Origin: Chytridium lagenaria
Lineage: Eukaryota > Chytridiomycota > Chytridiomycetes > Chytridiales > Chytridiaceae
DNA: 64,000 nt
Reading direction: 5' to 3'
NCBI GenBank assembly: GCA_025449115.1
Contig: JAHLKC010000047.1
Location: 62,001 to 126,000, forward strand
Below are positions 54,852 to 64,000 of the stretch, piece after piece. Each line of letters starts with the position of its first letter. Positions within the stretch are counted from its first letter, which is position 1. Below the pieces are notes generated by a model. The model worked only from the letters and a program-made list of their open reading frames with translations, had not been told where the DNA came from and searched no databases. A program made the translations under genes and the position numbers.

Positions 54852-57800
54852 ATGTTGAGGGGCCCAGAGTCAAGTGGATTGCAGCAGCAGCAGCAGCAGG
54901 AGCAGGAACCGGAAGCAGGAACGAGCAATGGCATCGCGAAGAACAATGGCGATCCAAAGAGTGGGGGCTCAAGGGCAAAGATCCTGGCGGAACAGCGGAG
55001 GCAACAACGGAATGTCGCAGCCTCAAAGATCTTGCCTACCTTGTCTCGATCCACCTCGGAAACTGAAACATCATCACTTCTTGCCCCTCGGAGAAGTTCC
55101 GTGACGGGTGGACCCTTGTCGTATGGATCCATTCCTCACCATCAGCTACCAGATCACCTTTTCAACCAGGAAATCATCATCGATGATGAATTAACTGTTA
55201 ATGTTACGGGATACAGACGCTCTACCGTCAGATTGTTCTTTTATCGCTTACTTTGCGTCTTGAGTCTTGGGGTGGTGTACATCGTTTGCAGATGGTTTCC
55301 CGCTTTGGAGCTCAATATTACATCTGTTCGTTGCCCTATGAATGCAGCAGAGCTTGTCAGCGTAAAGAATCAGTGGGGAGAAGTGAGCATTGAGCAAGTT
55401 CACCGAGACCCCTTTGATGGAGGATATGTCGCCGATATCTTTCCAAATCACCCTGAACCATCTCATAATGGTGAGAAAACGGTCAAATGTGGTCTTTCTA
55501 ACCATTTTTCAGGAGATACTTCAGAATCCCGCTCTAATACCCCTCGACAGCCTTTGTCCACTATTATCTATTTCGATTACCGCTACATCAAATTTATATT
55601 TAATCCAAACACTGGCCTCTTTGAAACTACACAATATTGGCAAGACCCTGAATGGACGAGTGTGGATGGCGTCTTGGAGGGTGTGAGTAACACGCTGCTC
55701 CTTTCCAGGCGCCGACTCATTTTTGGAGAAAACGAAGTTATTATTGCCGAAAAGCCCACCTTTAGACTGCTAGTTGACGAGGTGCTACATCCGTTCTTTA
55801 TATTTCAAGTCCTCTCGATGCTTCTATGGTGTCTGGACGAGTATTATTACTACGCTGCATGTATCTTCTTCATCACAGTCATATCCACCACCTCTACTTT
55901 GTTGGAAACCAAAGAGACTATGCGCCGGCTTCGGGATATGAGCCGCTTCACTTGCAACGTACGAGTATGGAGGGGTGGTTCTGGTTTATCCTAAAATCAG
56001 AGGAACTCATACCCGGAGATATTTTCGAGATCACACCATCCGGATACCTTCCAATCGTGCCTTGCGATGCCATCCTCCTCGACGGCGACTGCATCGTGAA
56101 TGAGAGCATGTTAACTGGTGAAAGTGTGCCAGTATCAAAAACTTCCATTACCGATGCGGAGCTGAATGATATTGATTTTGAGGAGGAGGATCCGGCTAAT
56201 TCGAATCGGATGGCGAGGTATTTCCTATTCTCGGGAACCAAGGTCATTCGTGCTCGATGCGGGACTAGATTATCTGGATCGGGTCCCAGTGCACCTGATC
56301 CGGATGCAGGACTTCACTTTAGTTCGGAAGTCTCGGAGCCTGGTGCGCTTGCTCTTGTCGTTCGTGTTGGATTTAACACCACCAAGGTAAAAGCATTACT
56401 GTGCAATCCCTTTTTTCTTTTGCAATCCGTTCTACATTGTTAAACATAAATTCGTGAAAGCTAATCGTAACTTTTGTGACTTGTTTAGGGTGCATTAGTC
56501 CGATCCATCCTTTTCCCTAAACCAAACACGTTCATGTTCTATCGTGATTCCTTCCGCTTCATCGGAGTTCTAGGTCTCGTGGCCTTCTTCGGTTTCCTTG
56601 CATCGCTTTACAACTTTATCAAGTTGGGCAACACCTGGCAGACCATAGTTGTCCGCGCTTTAGACTTGATCACAATTGTTGTTCCACCGGCTCTTCCTGC
56701 GACGATGGCTGTGGAACCAGTTTTGCCATTGCCCGACTTCGACGTGGATTAATCTACTGCACATCACCGCCTCGAGTGAATATTTGCGGGAAAATTGAAG
56801 CCATGTGTTTTGATAAAACCGGAACACTTACGATGGAGGGACTCGACGTACTTGGATTCAGATTCACCGTTCCATCTGAACCGTGGATTTTATCCCATTA
56901 AAGCACTCACCACTTCCTTCACCGCAAATTGAAACTGCCCCCGCACCAGCTTCATCGACCACTTCAGCACACACCCAGCCAAACCCAACTTACCCAAACT
57001 CCACTTCGTTTCTCCGATATATACCGTTCCGTTGAAGATGTTCTGGATGTTCCTGATGCACATTCCCTCATCTCACCGCAACAAGACAACTCCTACGCTG
57101 CTTTACGCCGTCCCTCTTTTTCATCTGTAAGACTAGCATCGTTCCCTTGCCACCCGAACGGCGCGGAAACCGACTTTCCGTATCCCATGATCGTCTGTGC
57201 TATGGCAGTATGTCATTCGATCAAGGTTGTAGATAGTACACTTATTGGGGATCCCATGGACATTCGCATGTTTGAATTCACGGGATGGGATTTAGAGGAG
57301 GGTGGGAACCTTTATTCAGAAGGTGCTTCATCCAATGCGTCATCACCGAAACCATCAAGAGAAGACCGGGGGCTGGGGTCGGGGAGTTTGATTTCGATGG
57401 TGGTGAGACCACCTGGAGATCTTGGTTTCAAGGACGTGATGTCGACAGCTGATCGCGCGCCCTCTCTATACGTCAATGGAAACGCACATACACCGGTTCT
57501 GGATGAACCGAGAGTATACACGGAACTTGGTGTGATCCGGTCATTTGAGTTTGTGAGCTCGTTGAGGAGGATGAGTGTTGTTGTTAGACGTTTAAGGTAC
57601 TCCAAGGAAAGTCTGAATTTTGGGAATCCATTGAGTCCGGATGGAGTTTCGACGTCAAAATTGCAGGCTGCTTTGTTTGGTCAATCTCCGCCATCGTATT
57701 CGCCGAAACAGATGGTTTCGCATAGTGATTCGCCACCACCGATGAATGGGGTCTTGCGGACTTTGTCGACGGGAGGAGCGATGAAGGAGTTTGAGGTTTT

Positions 57801-59874
57801 TGTGAAGGGTGCACCGGAAGTGATGAAGAGTATATGCAATCCTGCTTCATGTGAGTGGTATACCATATAAGTTATTGAAAACCTAACTCGATTTTGAACA
57901 GTGCCGCCTAATTACGATAGCCTGCTGAAATCGTACGCGCACCATGGGTACAGAGTGATTGCGGTGGCGTGGCGTCGACTTGAGAATGTGGGCTTGGGTG
58001 AAAGTGATGAGGATGAAACGAGAGGATATCGAGAAAAATCTGGATTTCCTAGGATTCATTGTTTTTGAAAACAAGCTGAAGCCCGGTACGACTCCTATTG
58101 TCCGAGAGCTCAAGACTGCTTCTATCAGGCAAATAATGTGCACTGGTAAAGAATTTTTCCCATACGCGGGTTTAACCAGTCTCGCTAGGTGATAATGTCC
58201 TTACTGCCATTTCTGTTTCCCGCGAATGCGGACTAGTGGAGCCTACATCCAAAGTCTTTGTACCGCGGTTGAGACTAAAGAGTTTGTGCATAGTGAGGTA
58301 TCGAAAGTTGTTTGGGAGGATGTGGATTATGAAGAGGAGATGGGCGTCGTTACCGGTCATGACTTTAGATCCAGTTACTTTAAAGGTATCCTATTTGTTT
58401 TTTTTTGTTTGTGTGTACTAAATTTCTACTCAGCCATTGTCGTTGCCACCCTCATCGGCTGGTCGAAATGGGGAGGTGGTGGTTCCAGTTGAATTTGATT
58501 ATAGTTTGGCTGTGACTGGGGACGTGTTTCAGTGGATGTTGGAGTATGCTAATCAGGATAGCTTCAGGAGGGTGTGTACTTTATATTTTTTTAATGTTTA
58601 TGTCCCCAATGTTTGTCTAATTCATTATTCTTGTTTTGTAGATGCTTGTTAAAGGTCAAATCTTTGCACGAATGTCTCCAGAGCAAAAGCAAATCCTCGT
58701 CGAACGACTTCAAGAGATTGGGTACTGCGTTGGATTCTGCGGGGACGGTGCCAATGACTGCGGCGCACTCAAGGCCGCAGATGTAGGGTTATCCCTCTCC
58801 GAAGCTGAAGCCTCTGTCGCTGCTCCCTTTACCTCCAAATCCACTGAAATCGATTGCGTCACCCGCGTTATCCGTGAAGGCCGCGCAGCCCTCGTCACCA
58901 GTTTCTCCTGTTTCAAGTATATGGCCGTATACTCCTTGATCCAATTCACCTCCGTCTCCCTCCTCTACTCCCTCGCTTCCAGCCTAGCGGATTTTCAGTT
59001 TATGTTTATCGACATGGGCTTGATCATTCCTGTTGCTGTGTTTATGTCCGAGTCTGGAGCGCACCCGAAACTGGATCGGAAGAGACCGACGGCGAGTCTT
59101 GTTGGGAAGAAGGTGCTTTCGTCCATGTTGGGACAGGTTGTGATTCAGGCTGTATTTCAGGGGTTGATTTTTTGGTGGGTGAGGACGACAGAGTGGTATA
59201 TTCCTACGAGGACGGATGTGAGTGAGAAGAAGATGAGGTGTCATGAGAATTCTGTGGTGTTTTTGTTGAGTTGTTTTCAATATGTGGCGGTTGCGATGGC
59301 GTTTTGTAGTGGACCGCCGTATAGAGAGAGTGTTTGGAAGAACAGTATGTATTTATTCATTCGTCTCTTCATTTCGTTTTTTTGTTATTATTTCTTAAAG
59401 TCACTTCCTATTTTAGCCCCTCTTCGTTTTCATGATCTTTTAGTTTGTTTTTTTTGGTTTTGTTTTGTTTCTTGTTGTTCTTGGTTAATGAGCATATTTT
59501 TAATAACTCTTTTTATTTCTTACAGCTCGTTTCGTCGCAACCATCCTCATCATCCTCACCTTTCTCATCTACCTCACCCTCCACGCACACCCTTTCACTA
59601 CCTGGATCTTTGATCTCATGCCCATCCCTTTCCACGGTCGTCTCCAGATCCTCGCATTTGCAGCGGCAAATCTGGGCGTCACGTTTTTCAGCGAAATACC
59701 TTGTTCTCCCGTTTGTGTCGAAAGCGGTTGGATGGGTTGGGGTGTATGCCCGTGTGTGTTTGGATGCGCGGGAACGAGGGACTGGGGTTGCCGGTGAGGA
59801 GTTGGGTTAAGAGACGACGGTGGGGGAGGAAAGGGAAGGTGTTTAAGGTTGTGTTGGATGAGATGGGGAACTGA
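54852..59874 (+). CDS. P5B-type transport ATPase (ATP13A2/YPK9-like)
   Basis: P5B ATPases are lysosomal or vacuolar pumps, shown in animals to export polyamines. Start at 54852 with a CAG-encoded Gln run ([12 protein letters not shown]), then a long cytosolic N-terminus and [20 protein letters not shown], the family's N-terminal membrane segment. Later come [31 protein letters not shown], the actuator motif [11 protein letters not shown] (about 56105), the PPALPATM membrane motif (about 56690), phosphorylation site [10 protein letters not shown] (about 56815), FVKGAPEVM (about 57800), and [20 protein letters not shown] with [11 protein letters not shown] (about 58740), the P5B version of the hinge. 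Stop near 59872. A one-base break occurs at 56712. Length is about 1,200 aa, as usual. Confidence 0.9.
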
Positions 59875-60062
59875 TGTGGTGTATCCTGATTTTTAGAAGG
59901 CTTTTTATTTTTATGTTTTTGTAATTGTAATCAAATCACTCTTTGGGGTTATAAATTGCTTGTTAAATACATTCTTATTTTTTGGAGAGGAGCGCGACAC
60001 CTTTTCGTTTAACGGGTGAGCCTTTTGCGGGGGGGGGGTATATGTATATACACATGGTTGTT

Positions 60063-60529
60063 TTACGGCTTTGCGTCGTTGACACCTGGTTTCGCGGTGC
60101 ATGCGACGATTTTTACTTTATCAGCAGTGATGTTTTCATTCTCAAATCGAAAATTGGGTTTATCGATAACGAACGTCCAGACATCATCGCAGAAACGGTA
60201 GACGTTGAGATGTCCCTGTTATATTTTTTTAGGGCCGCCGTCACTGGACCAAAAGTTTGGTGGGGGAGAGGGGAGGGGAAAGCGGGAGATTGAATATACC
60301 TTGATGGTAGCCTTTGTTTTAACCTTTTCGTTGAGAGCTTTTGCGATACTTGTATCAAACTACGGCGAAAAAAGGTTTATGATTTGCGGTGGGGATGTTT
60401 TCTTTTCACCTGTGCTACGATTCGCATGGCTGTTTGAGGGTCGATGCGGCCTTCTTGGATCATTTCGTCGAGGGCGTCGGTGAGTGCGATGCCGATGGTG
60501 GAACGACGGTAGAGGTGGAGTTGTTCCAT
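60063..60529 (-). CDS. TOA2: TFIIA gamma (small) subunit
   Basis: TFIIA stabilises TBP on the TATA box. Start at 60529: [20 protein letters not shown], then [20 protein letters not shown], the four-helix N-terminal domain. An intron separates it from [20 protein letters not shown]. Another leads to [40 protein letters not shown], the beta-barrel signature of the family. Stop at 60063. About 115 aa, as expected. An in-frame ATG 30 bp upstream exists but the family starts close to the YxLYR motif. Confidence 0.93.
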
Positions 60530-60987
60530 TGTGTCGTGGTCCTTGGTGGTGGTGGACAAAGAAAACCTTTTTTTTTTTGGAGGGCTTTTTATATTTTTGG
60601 GAGGAAATTTTTTGGGGAGTCACGTGATGGATGGTTAATGTTGGGATTGCATTTGGTGGTTGATGCGAAACAACACGCAGTGAAGTGTTCATGTAAAGAA
60701 AAATAATTGAATCGGATACTTTTTTTTCATAGATAAATAATGATCTGGTGCCTCATATAGAAGGACCACGTTTCCATGTTGACAACTAGCAATTATAAAG
60801 CTTGCTGAACGATGATAGATAATGTATACACGCAATCCCTCCCTCCCAAATGCAACCCGTCATGGTTATCACAACAACCCCCATTGCCACCCAATATAAC
60901 CGTTCACGCCAAAACCCATTCACTCTTCACCGCACCCAACCCCCAAAACCCCACTCTCACGCTACCACCAAAAACACATATCAAACC
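60530..60987. other. Intergenic between TFIIA gamma and the ZIP transporter
   Basis: About 460 bp. T-rich near 60565 and 60720, and C-rich near 60840-60985. No gene seen. Confidence 0.4.
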
Positions 60988-62951
60988 CTACGCCCAAAAC
61001 CCTACTGTCGCCATCACCCCCGCGCCCACCCACAAACACACCAACTGCACCACCTGCTGAAAAGCGGGTAACCCCCTGAACCGATGTGACGAGAAATGGG
61101 GTTGCAAAATATTCACGAGTGCATTGTACGAGAGGATACCGGCTGACGCGGCGTCGAGGATGCCTTCCACGAGAATATAGTTTTGGGCGTTGATGCGACC
61201 TAGAAAAATGGGTTAGAGATGAAGGGGGAGTTTGGGGGTTACCAAAGATAAGGAGAAGCATTCCAAGTATTCCACCGATAGGTGTAGCTGAGCAATCTAA
61301 AAATTCAACGTGTTAGGAACGTAAGTGCGGGGGGGGGGGGGGGGGGGGGGAATAGACTTACAAGCAATCACGGTCCACACTAAACCCCTCGATTTCACCT
61401 GCTCCTCCCTCCTCGCCTCCATGACCACCGACGCCAACGCCACCCTTCAAACCCTTGATGCACCATCAACGCCATGACGAGGGACCAAAAGTCGGTACCC
61501 ACCGAAACGCCGGCCGCCGCGCCAATAAGACAGAGTGGGAGAGGATGCCGAGTTCAAGAAGGAGGGAGGTGATGGGGTTGGAAGGTGGTGATGGGGGATG
61601 TTGTGGGGGTGTGTGTTGAGGGGTGATGGGTTGATCGTGGGGTTGTTCTGGGACAAAGATGCGGAGATGATGGGTGAGAGCGGGGTTCCATGGATCCGTG
61701 TGATCGTGGGTGGGAGGGAGGGAGGGTGGGGGTCTTGGGTTGAGGGGGTGTCGATGATCATGTCGAGACAGGCGTCGACGCCGCCGCAGGTGACGACGGA
61801 GATGCGACGACGGAGGGAGAAACGGTCTGCGAGGGTGAGGGAGAGGTGTGGGGAGGAGGCGGCTTGAAGGTGTGGGGAGGATGTACCGTGGGTGTGGGGG
61901 GTTGAAGCGCCGTGGAGGTGTGGAGTAGAAGCGTCGTGTTGGTGAGGGGCTGGGAGGTGAGGAGTGTGGAGGTGAGGGTGTGGGAGGATTGGGGAGGTGG
62001 AGGGTTGAGTTGAAATATGGGAGGACCCTGCACCCATGTCAGTTTGTGGGTCAGGACTTTCAATCAACGTAGGGCTTGGACTTGGCGTCTGCGACCGTCT
62101 CGGAGGATCCAGTTGTGTTAGATTAGACGTATCTCCCCCCCTTTCTCTCTGCAATGCCGCATAATCCGGTTTAACCTCTCCGGCAAGCAGCGGTCTCTGT
62201 TCACAATCCAATCGTACAATCTCCTCATGATGATGCGACGACGGTGTCATTGAACATAACACCTGTATAGCGTGTGTGAACAAGGCCGAGAAGAGCGCGA
62301 CGGCTGCAGCGGTTGATGTGAAAGTTTCTGTGAAAAAGATGGGTAGACAGGGGTTGGTGAGGGCTTGATCTGCGGGACTGAACATGTGGATCCAGGCTGT
62401 GGAGAGGATGACGCCTGCGCCGAATGTTTTTGCACAGTCGTTGACGAGGATCTAAGTAAAACAGACGTTAGTAGGGAGAATGTATGGGTGGGGAAGCGTA
62501 CATGTTTTCCGGTGTCGTCTTTAAAGAAAGCTTCAAAGGCGAGGGGGAGAAGAGTACCGAAAAGGGCGGAGACCATGATGAGGGTGAGCCGAGGGCGTGG
62601 TGGGCGATAAAGGTGGTGTCTTTGGGGTCTCCGCCGGGTCTTGTGCATTCTGGGCGAGTGTTGGAGGTGGTGGTGTTGTTGTGAGGGTGTGATGTGAAGT
62701 GGGAAGCTTTTTGGGGAGGAGGTCAGTTAGTGAGATGGATAAGGAGGAACGGAGTCAAGTATGGAGAGTGTGTAAAAATATGGGGATGTGTTGAAGGTCT
62801 CACCTTGATCTGCTTGTGAGTTGATGGATGTGGCACTAACGATGGATGGTAGAACGACCAGCACGCACAAGACGACGCCCGTTGAAAGTCGACATAGATG
62901 GGTTGATGGTTTAAAGCGGTGCCGACCCAGTGTTGATGGATTCTTTGCCAT
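60988..62951 (-). CDS. ZIP-family zinc/iron transporter
   Basis: ZIP proteins import Zn or Fe into the cytosol. Start at 62951 with a signal peptide (CRLSTGVVLCVLVVLPSIVS). Membrane segments: LIMVSALFGTLLPLAFEAFF (about 62560), the conserved ILVNDCAKTFGAGVILSTAW with IHMFSPADQALTNPCLP (about 62365-62460), and AAAVALFSALFTHAIQVLC. A long cytosolic loop (~200 residues) rich in His, Pro, Ser and Thr (HLHTPHLPAPHQHDASTPHL) probably binds metal. After introns: a third block ALMVHQGFEG, then SATPIGGILGMLLLIFG, VEGILDAASAGILSYNALVN (the ZIP VIII signature) and LVCLWVGAGVMATVGFWA at the C-terminus. Frame breaks occur near the first membrane segment. Confidence 0.88.
61329..61350. repeat. G22 homopolymer in a ZIP intron
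   Basis: Uninterrupted run of 22 G on the plus strand (C22 in the transcript), inside a short intron of the zinc transporter gene. A strong G-quadruplex former and a likely place for sequencing length error. Confidence 0.9.
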
Positions 62952-63354
62952 TGTAGAGGTTTCTCCAAGTAGTTATGGAGTGATGCTCAGGGGTGTAAAT
63001 AGCTTATGCAGCATAAAGTGGTAAAGACCAAGATGGGAATGAACTAGCACAGCGAGTAGGTTGTTTGCTTGCAAGCAGAAGTGAGCAGCAGGGTTACTGG
63101 GGGTTATATGGGTGGTGGATGGATGGATGGGATATGATGTGACGGAGGATACAGGAGGGGAGGGTACCTTTTTTTTATTTTAATGTTTTAGAGTTGATGG
63201 AAACACGAAAAATAATAATGAAAAGTGGGGAAACTCGCTTTCTTCCTCTCAAAAAATGAATTATTAAAATAATAAAAAGCGGAGAATGAAAAATAAAATA
63301 TTGAAAATACTGATAAACCAGGAAGGTACCCCTAACCCTCACCACTTCACTCCT
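62952..63354. other. Intergenic, upstream of the ZIP gene
   Basis: About 400 bp. Includes a short TGGA repeat (GGATGGATGGATGG, about 63117) and T/A-rich tracts. No gene seen. Confidence 0.4.
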
Positions 63355-64000
63355 TCAGCTTTTCACTCCTTCCCATTCGAGGGCAAGCATTCCAACCACT
63401 TCTCTCACTCTCTGATTTTCACCCCTACCACAAGATAGTTTATGTTCTAACGCGTAAAGCATCTCCCTCTCAACCCTCACAAGATGTTTAGCTGTTTGCA
63501 AGCAAGTCTCGCACGGTACTCCCATCACATCACCCCCCGTGCGTATACTACAATGCAGCCCATCATGATGAAGTGGGGAGAGTTCAAAAACACCTTCACA
63601 CGTGTCACATGATGCAGTGGGTTTGATGAGACGACGAGTTGGAAAGACTGTCATTGATATTGCTTGAAATATGATCACCACTATGATCCTCTCGCTCCTG
63701 ATCTTTGGAGTACCCCCATTCACCGCCTCAGCCCAATCTTTTGCACTCGGTGCCCCCCAATCGCTCCTCATCTTCCCAATAATCATAAAAGCCGTGACAA
63801 CCAGCACCTCTGGCTCCCACTCTTCCTCCTCATCCCATCCATCCTTAGAATCGATATACCGCCATATCATCTCCACAGCCTCCACAACCACCCCGCTATC
63901 AACACCCACCGTCTTTCCGCATCTCGACAGCATGACCCGGTGGATTGTTTCAACACCGCGATGATGGCGGTGAAGAAAGGCGTGATTGATGCAGTGTTTG
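63355..64000 (-). CDS. Cyclin-like protein, 5' part missing at window edge
   Basis: Open from the right edge of the window to 63355. INHAFLHRHHRGVETIHRVM and VVVEAVEMIWRYIDSKDGWD match the start of a cyclin box. VLVVTAFMIIGKMRSDW, the region KDWAEAVNGG and, at the end, LVRVEREMLYALEHKLSCGR (the I-E-x-x-x-L-x-x-L-x-x-x-L motif at the end of the cyclin fold) continue it. The middle (IIFQAISMTVFPTRRLIKPT with two C-x2-C pairs, SCDTCEG and CETC) is not typical, and a retained intron or an inserted zinc-binding loop is possible. The subfamily is not assigned. Confidence 0.5.
   Translation of the reverse strand, partial: KHCINHAFLHRHHRGVETIHRVMLSRCGKTVGVDSGVVVEAVEMIWRYIDSKDGWDEEEEWEPEVLVVTAFMIIGKMRSDWGAPSAKDWAEAVNGGTPKIRSERIIVVIIFQAISMTVFPTRRLIKPTASCDTCEGVFELSPLHHDGLHCSIRTGGDVMGVPCETCLQTAKHLVRVEREMLYALEHKLSCGRGENQRVREVVGMLALEWEGVKS

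Overview
The window is nuclear DNA from an intron-rich eukaryote, most likely a zoosporic (flagellated) early-diverging fungus of the chytrid type. Evidence: many short GT..AG introns, compact gene spacing, fungal-type gene families (ATG3, PEX11, Scp1-like calponin, P5B ATPase), and genes of flagellated lineages that yeasts and moulds lack (kinesin-II accessory subunit KAP3 and ARL2BP). Integrator subunit INTS2, neurochondrin and TBC1D7 are also present; these are usually thought of as animal or protist genes. The taxon is inferred from gene content only.

Left gene block, 0-23 kb: p24 cargo receptor, Tra2-like splicing regulator, NDUFAF2-like complex I factor, KAP3, an unknown gene, a low-complexity regulator-like gene, RNase P/MRP subunit (Pop3/Rpp38), TBC1D7, LYRM4/Isd11, neurochondrin, PEX11, calponin, ATG3, a small membrane protein, INTS2 and a SAM methyltransferase. 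Genes are packed tightly: POP3 and TBC1D7 are 2 bp apart, and the convergent INTS2 and methyltransferase genes 18 bp apart.

Central repeat region, 23-41 kb: two copies of a ~1.5-kb repeat (A and B). Each starts with a conserved TATA element, an A box, a B box, a ~225-nt body and a T15-16 run, which reads as a complete RNA polymerase III unit of ~295 bp. Copy A is split by a full Ty3/gypsy LTR element (23096-29222, 5-bp duplication TACGC) and by a non-LTR element (29232-33820, 9-bp duplication TACGCAATA). Copy B is split by a 5'-truncated relative of the non-LTR element (37759-39436, 9-bp duplication GGCGCCTGG). All three insertions lie within an 18-bp interval abutting the A box. This integration hotspot is the most interesting feature of the window.

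Right gene block, 41-64 kb: a coiled-coil protein, a poly-Q/zinc-finger protein, ARL2BP, mitochondrial uL16, an Argonaute with PAZ and PIWI domains and a minisatellite upstream, three unknown genes, V-ATPase subunit c, a P5B transport ATPase, TFIIA gamma, a ZIP zinc transporter, and a cyclin-like gene running off the right edge.

Many conserved genes, including the V-ATPase proteolipid, contain single-base reading-frame breaks, often at homopolymers. The two LTRs also differ largely by 1-nt indels. I read this as sequencing or assembly error rather than mass pseudogenisation, so exon boundaries below are approximate unless stated.
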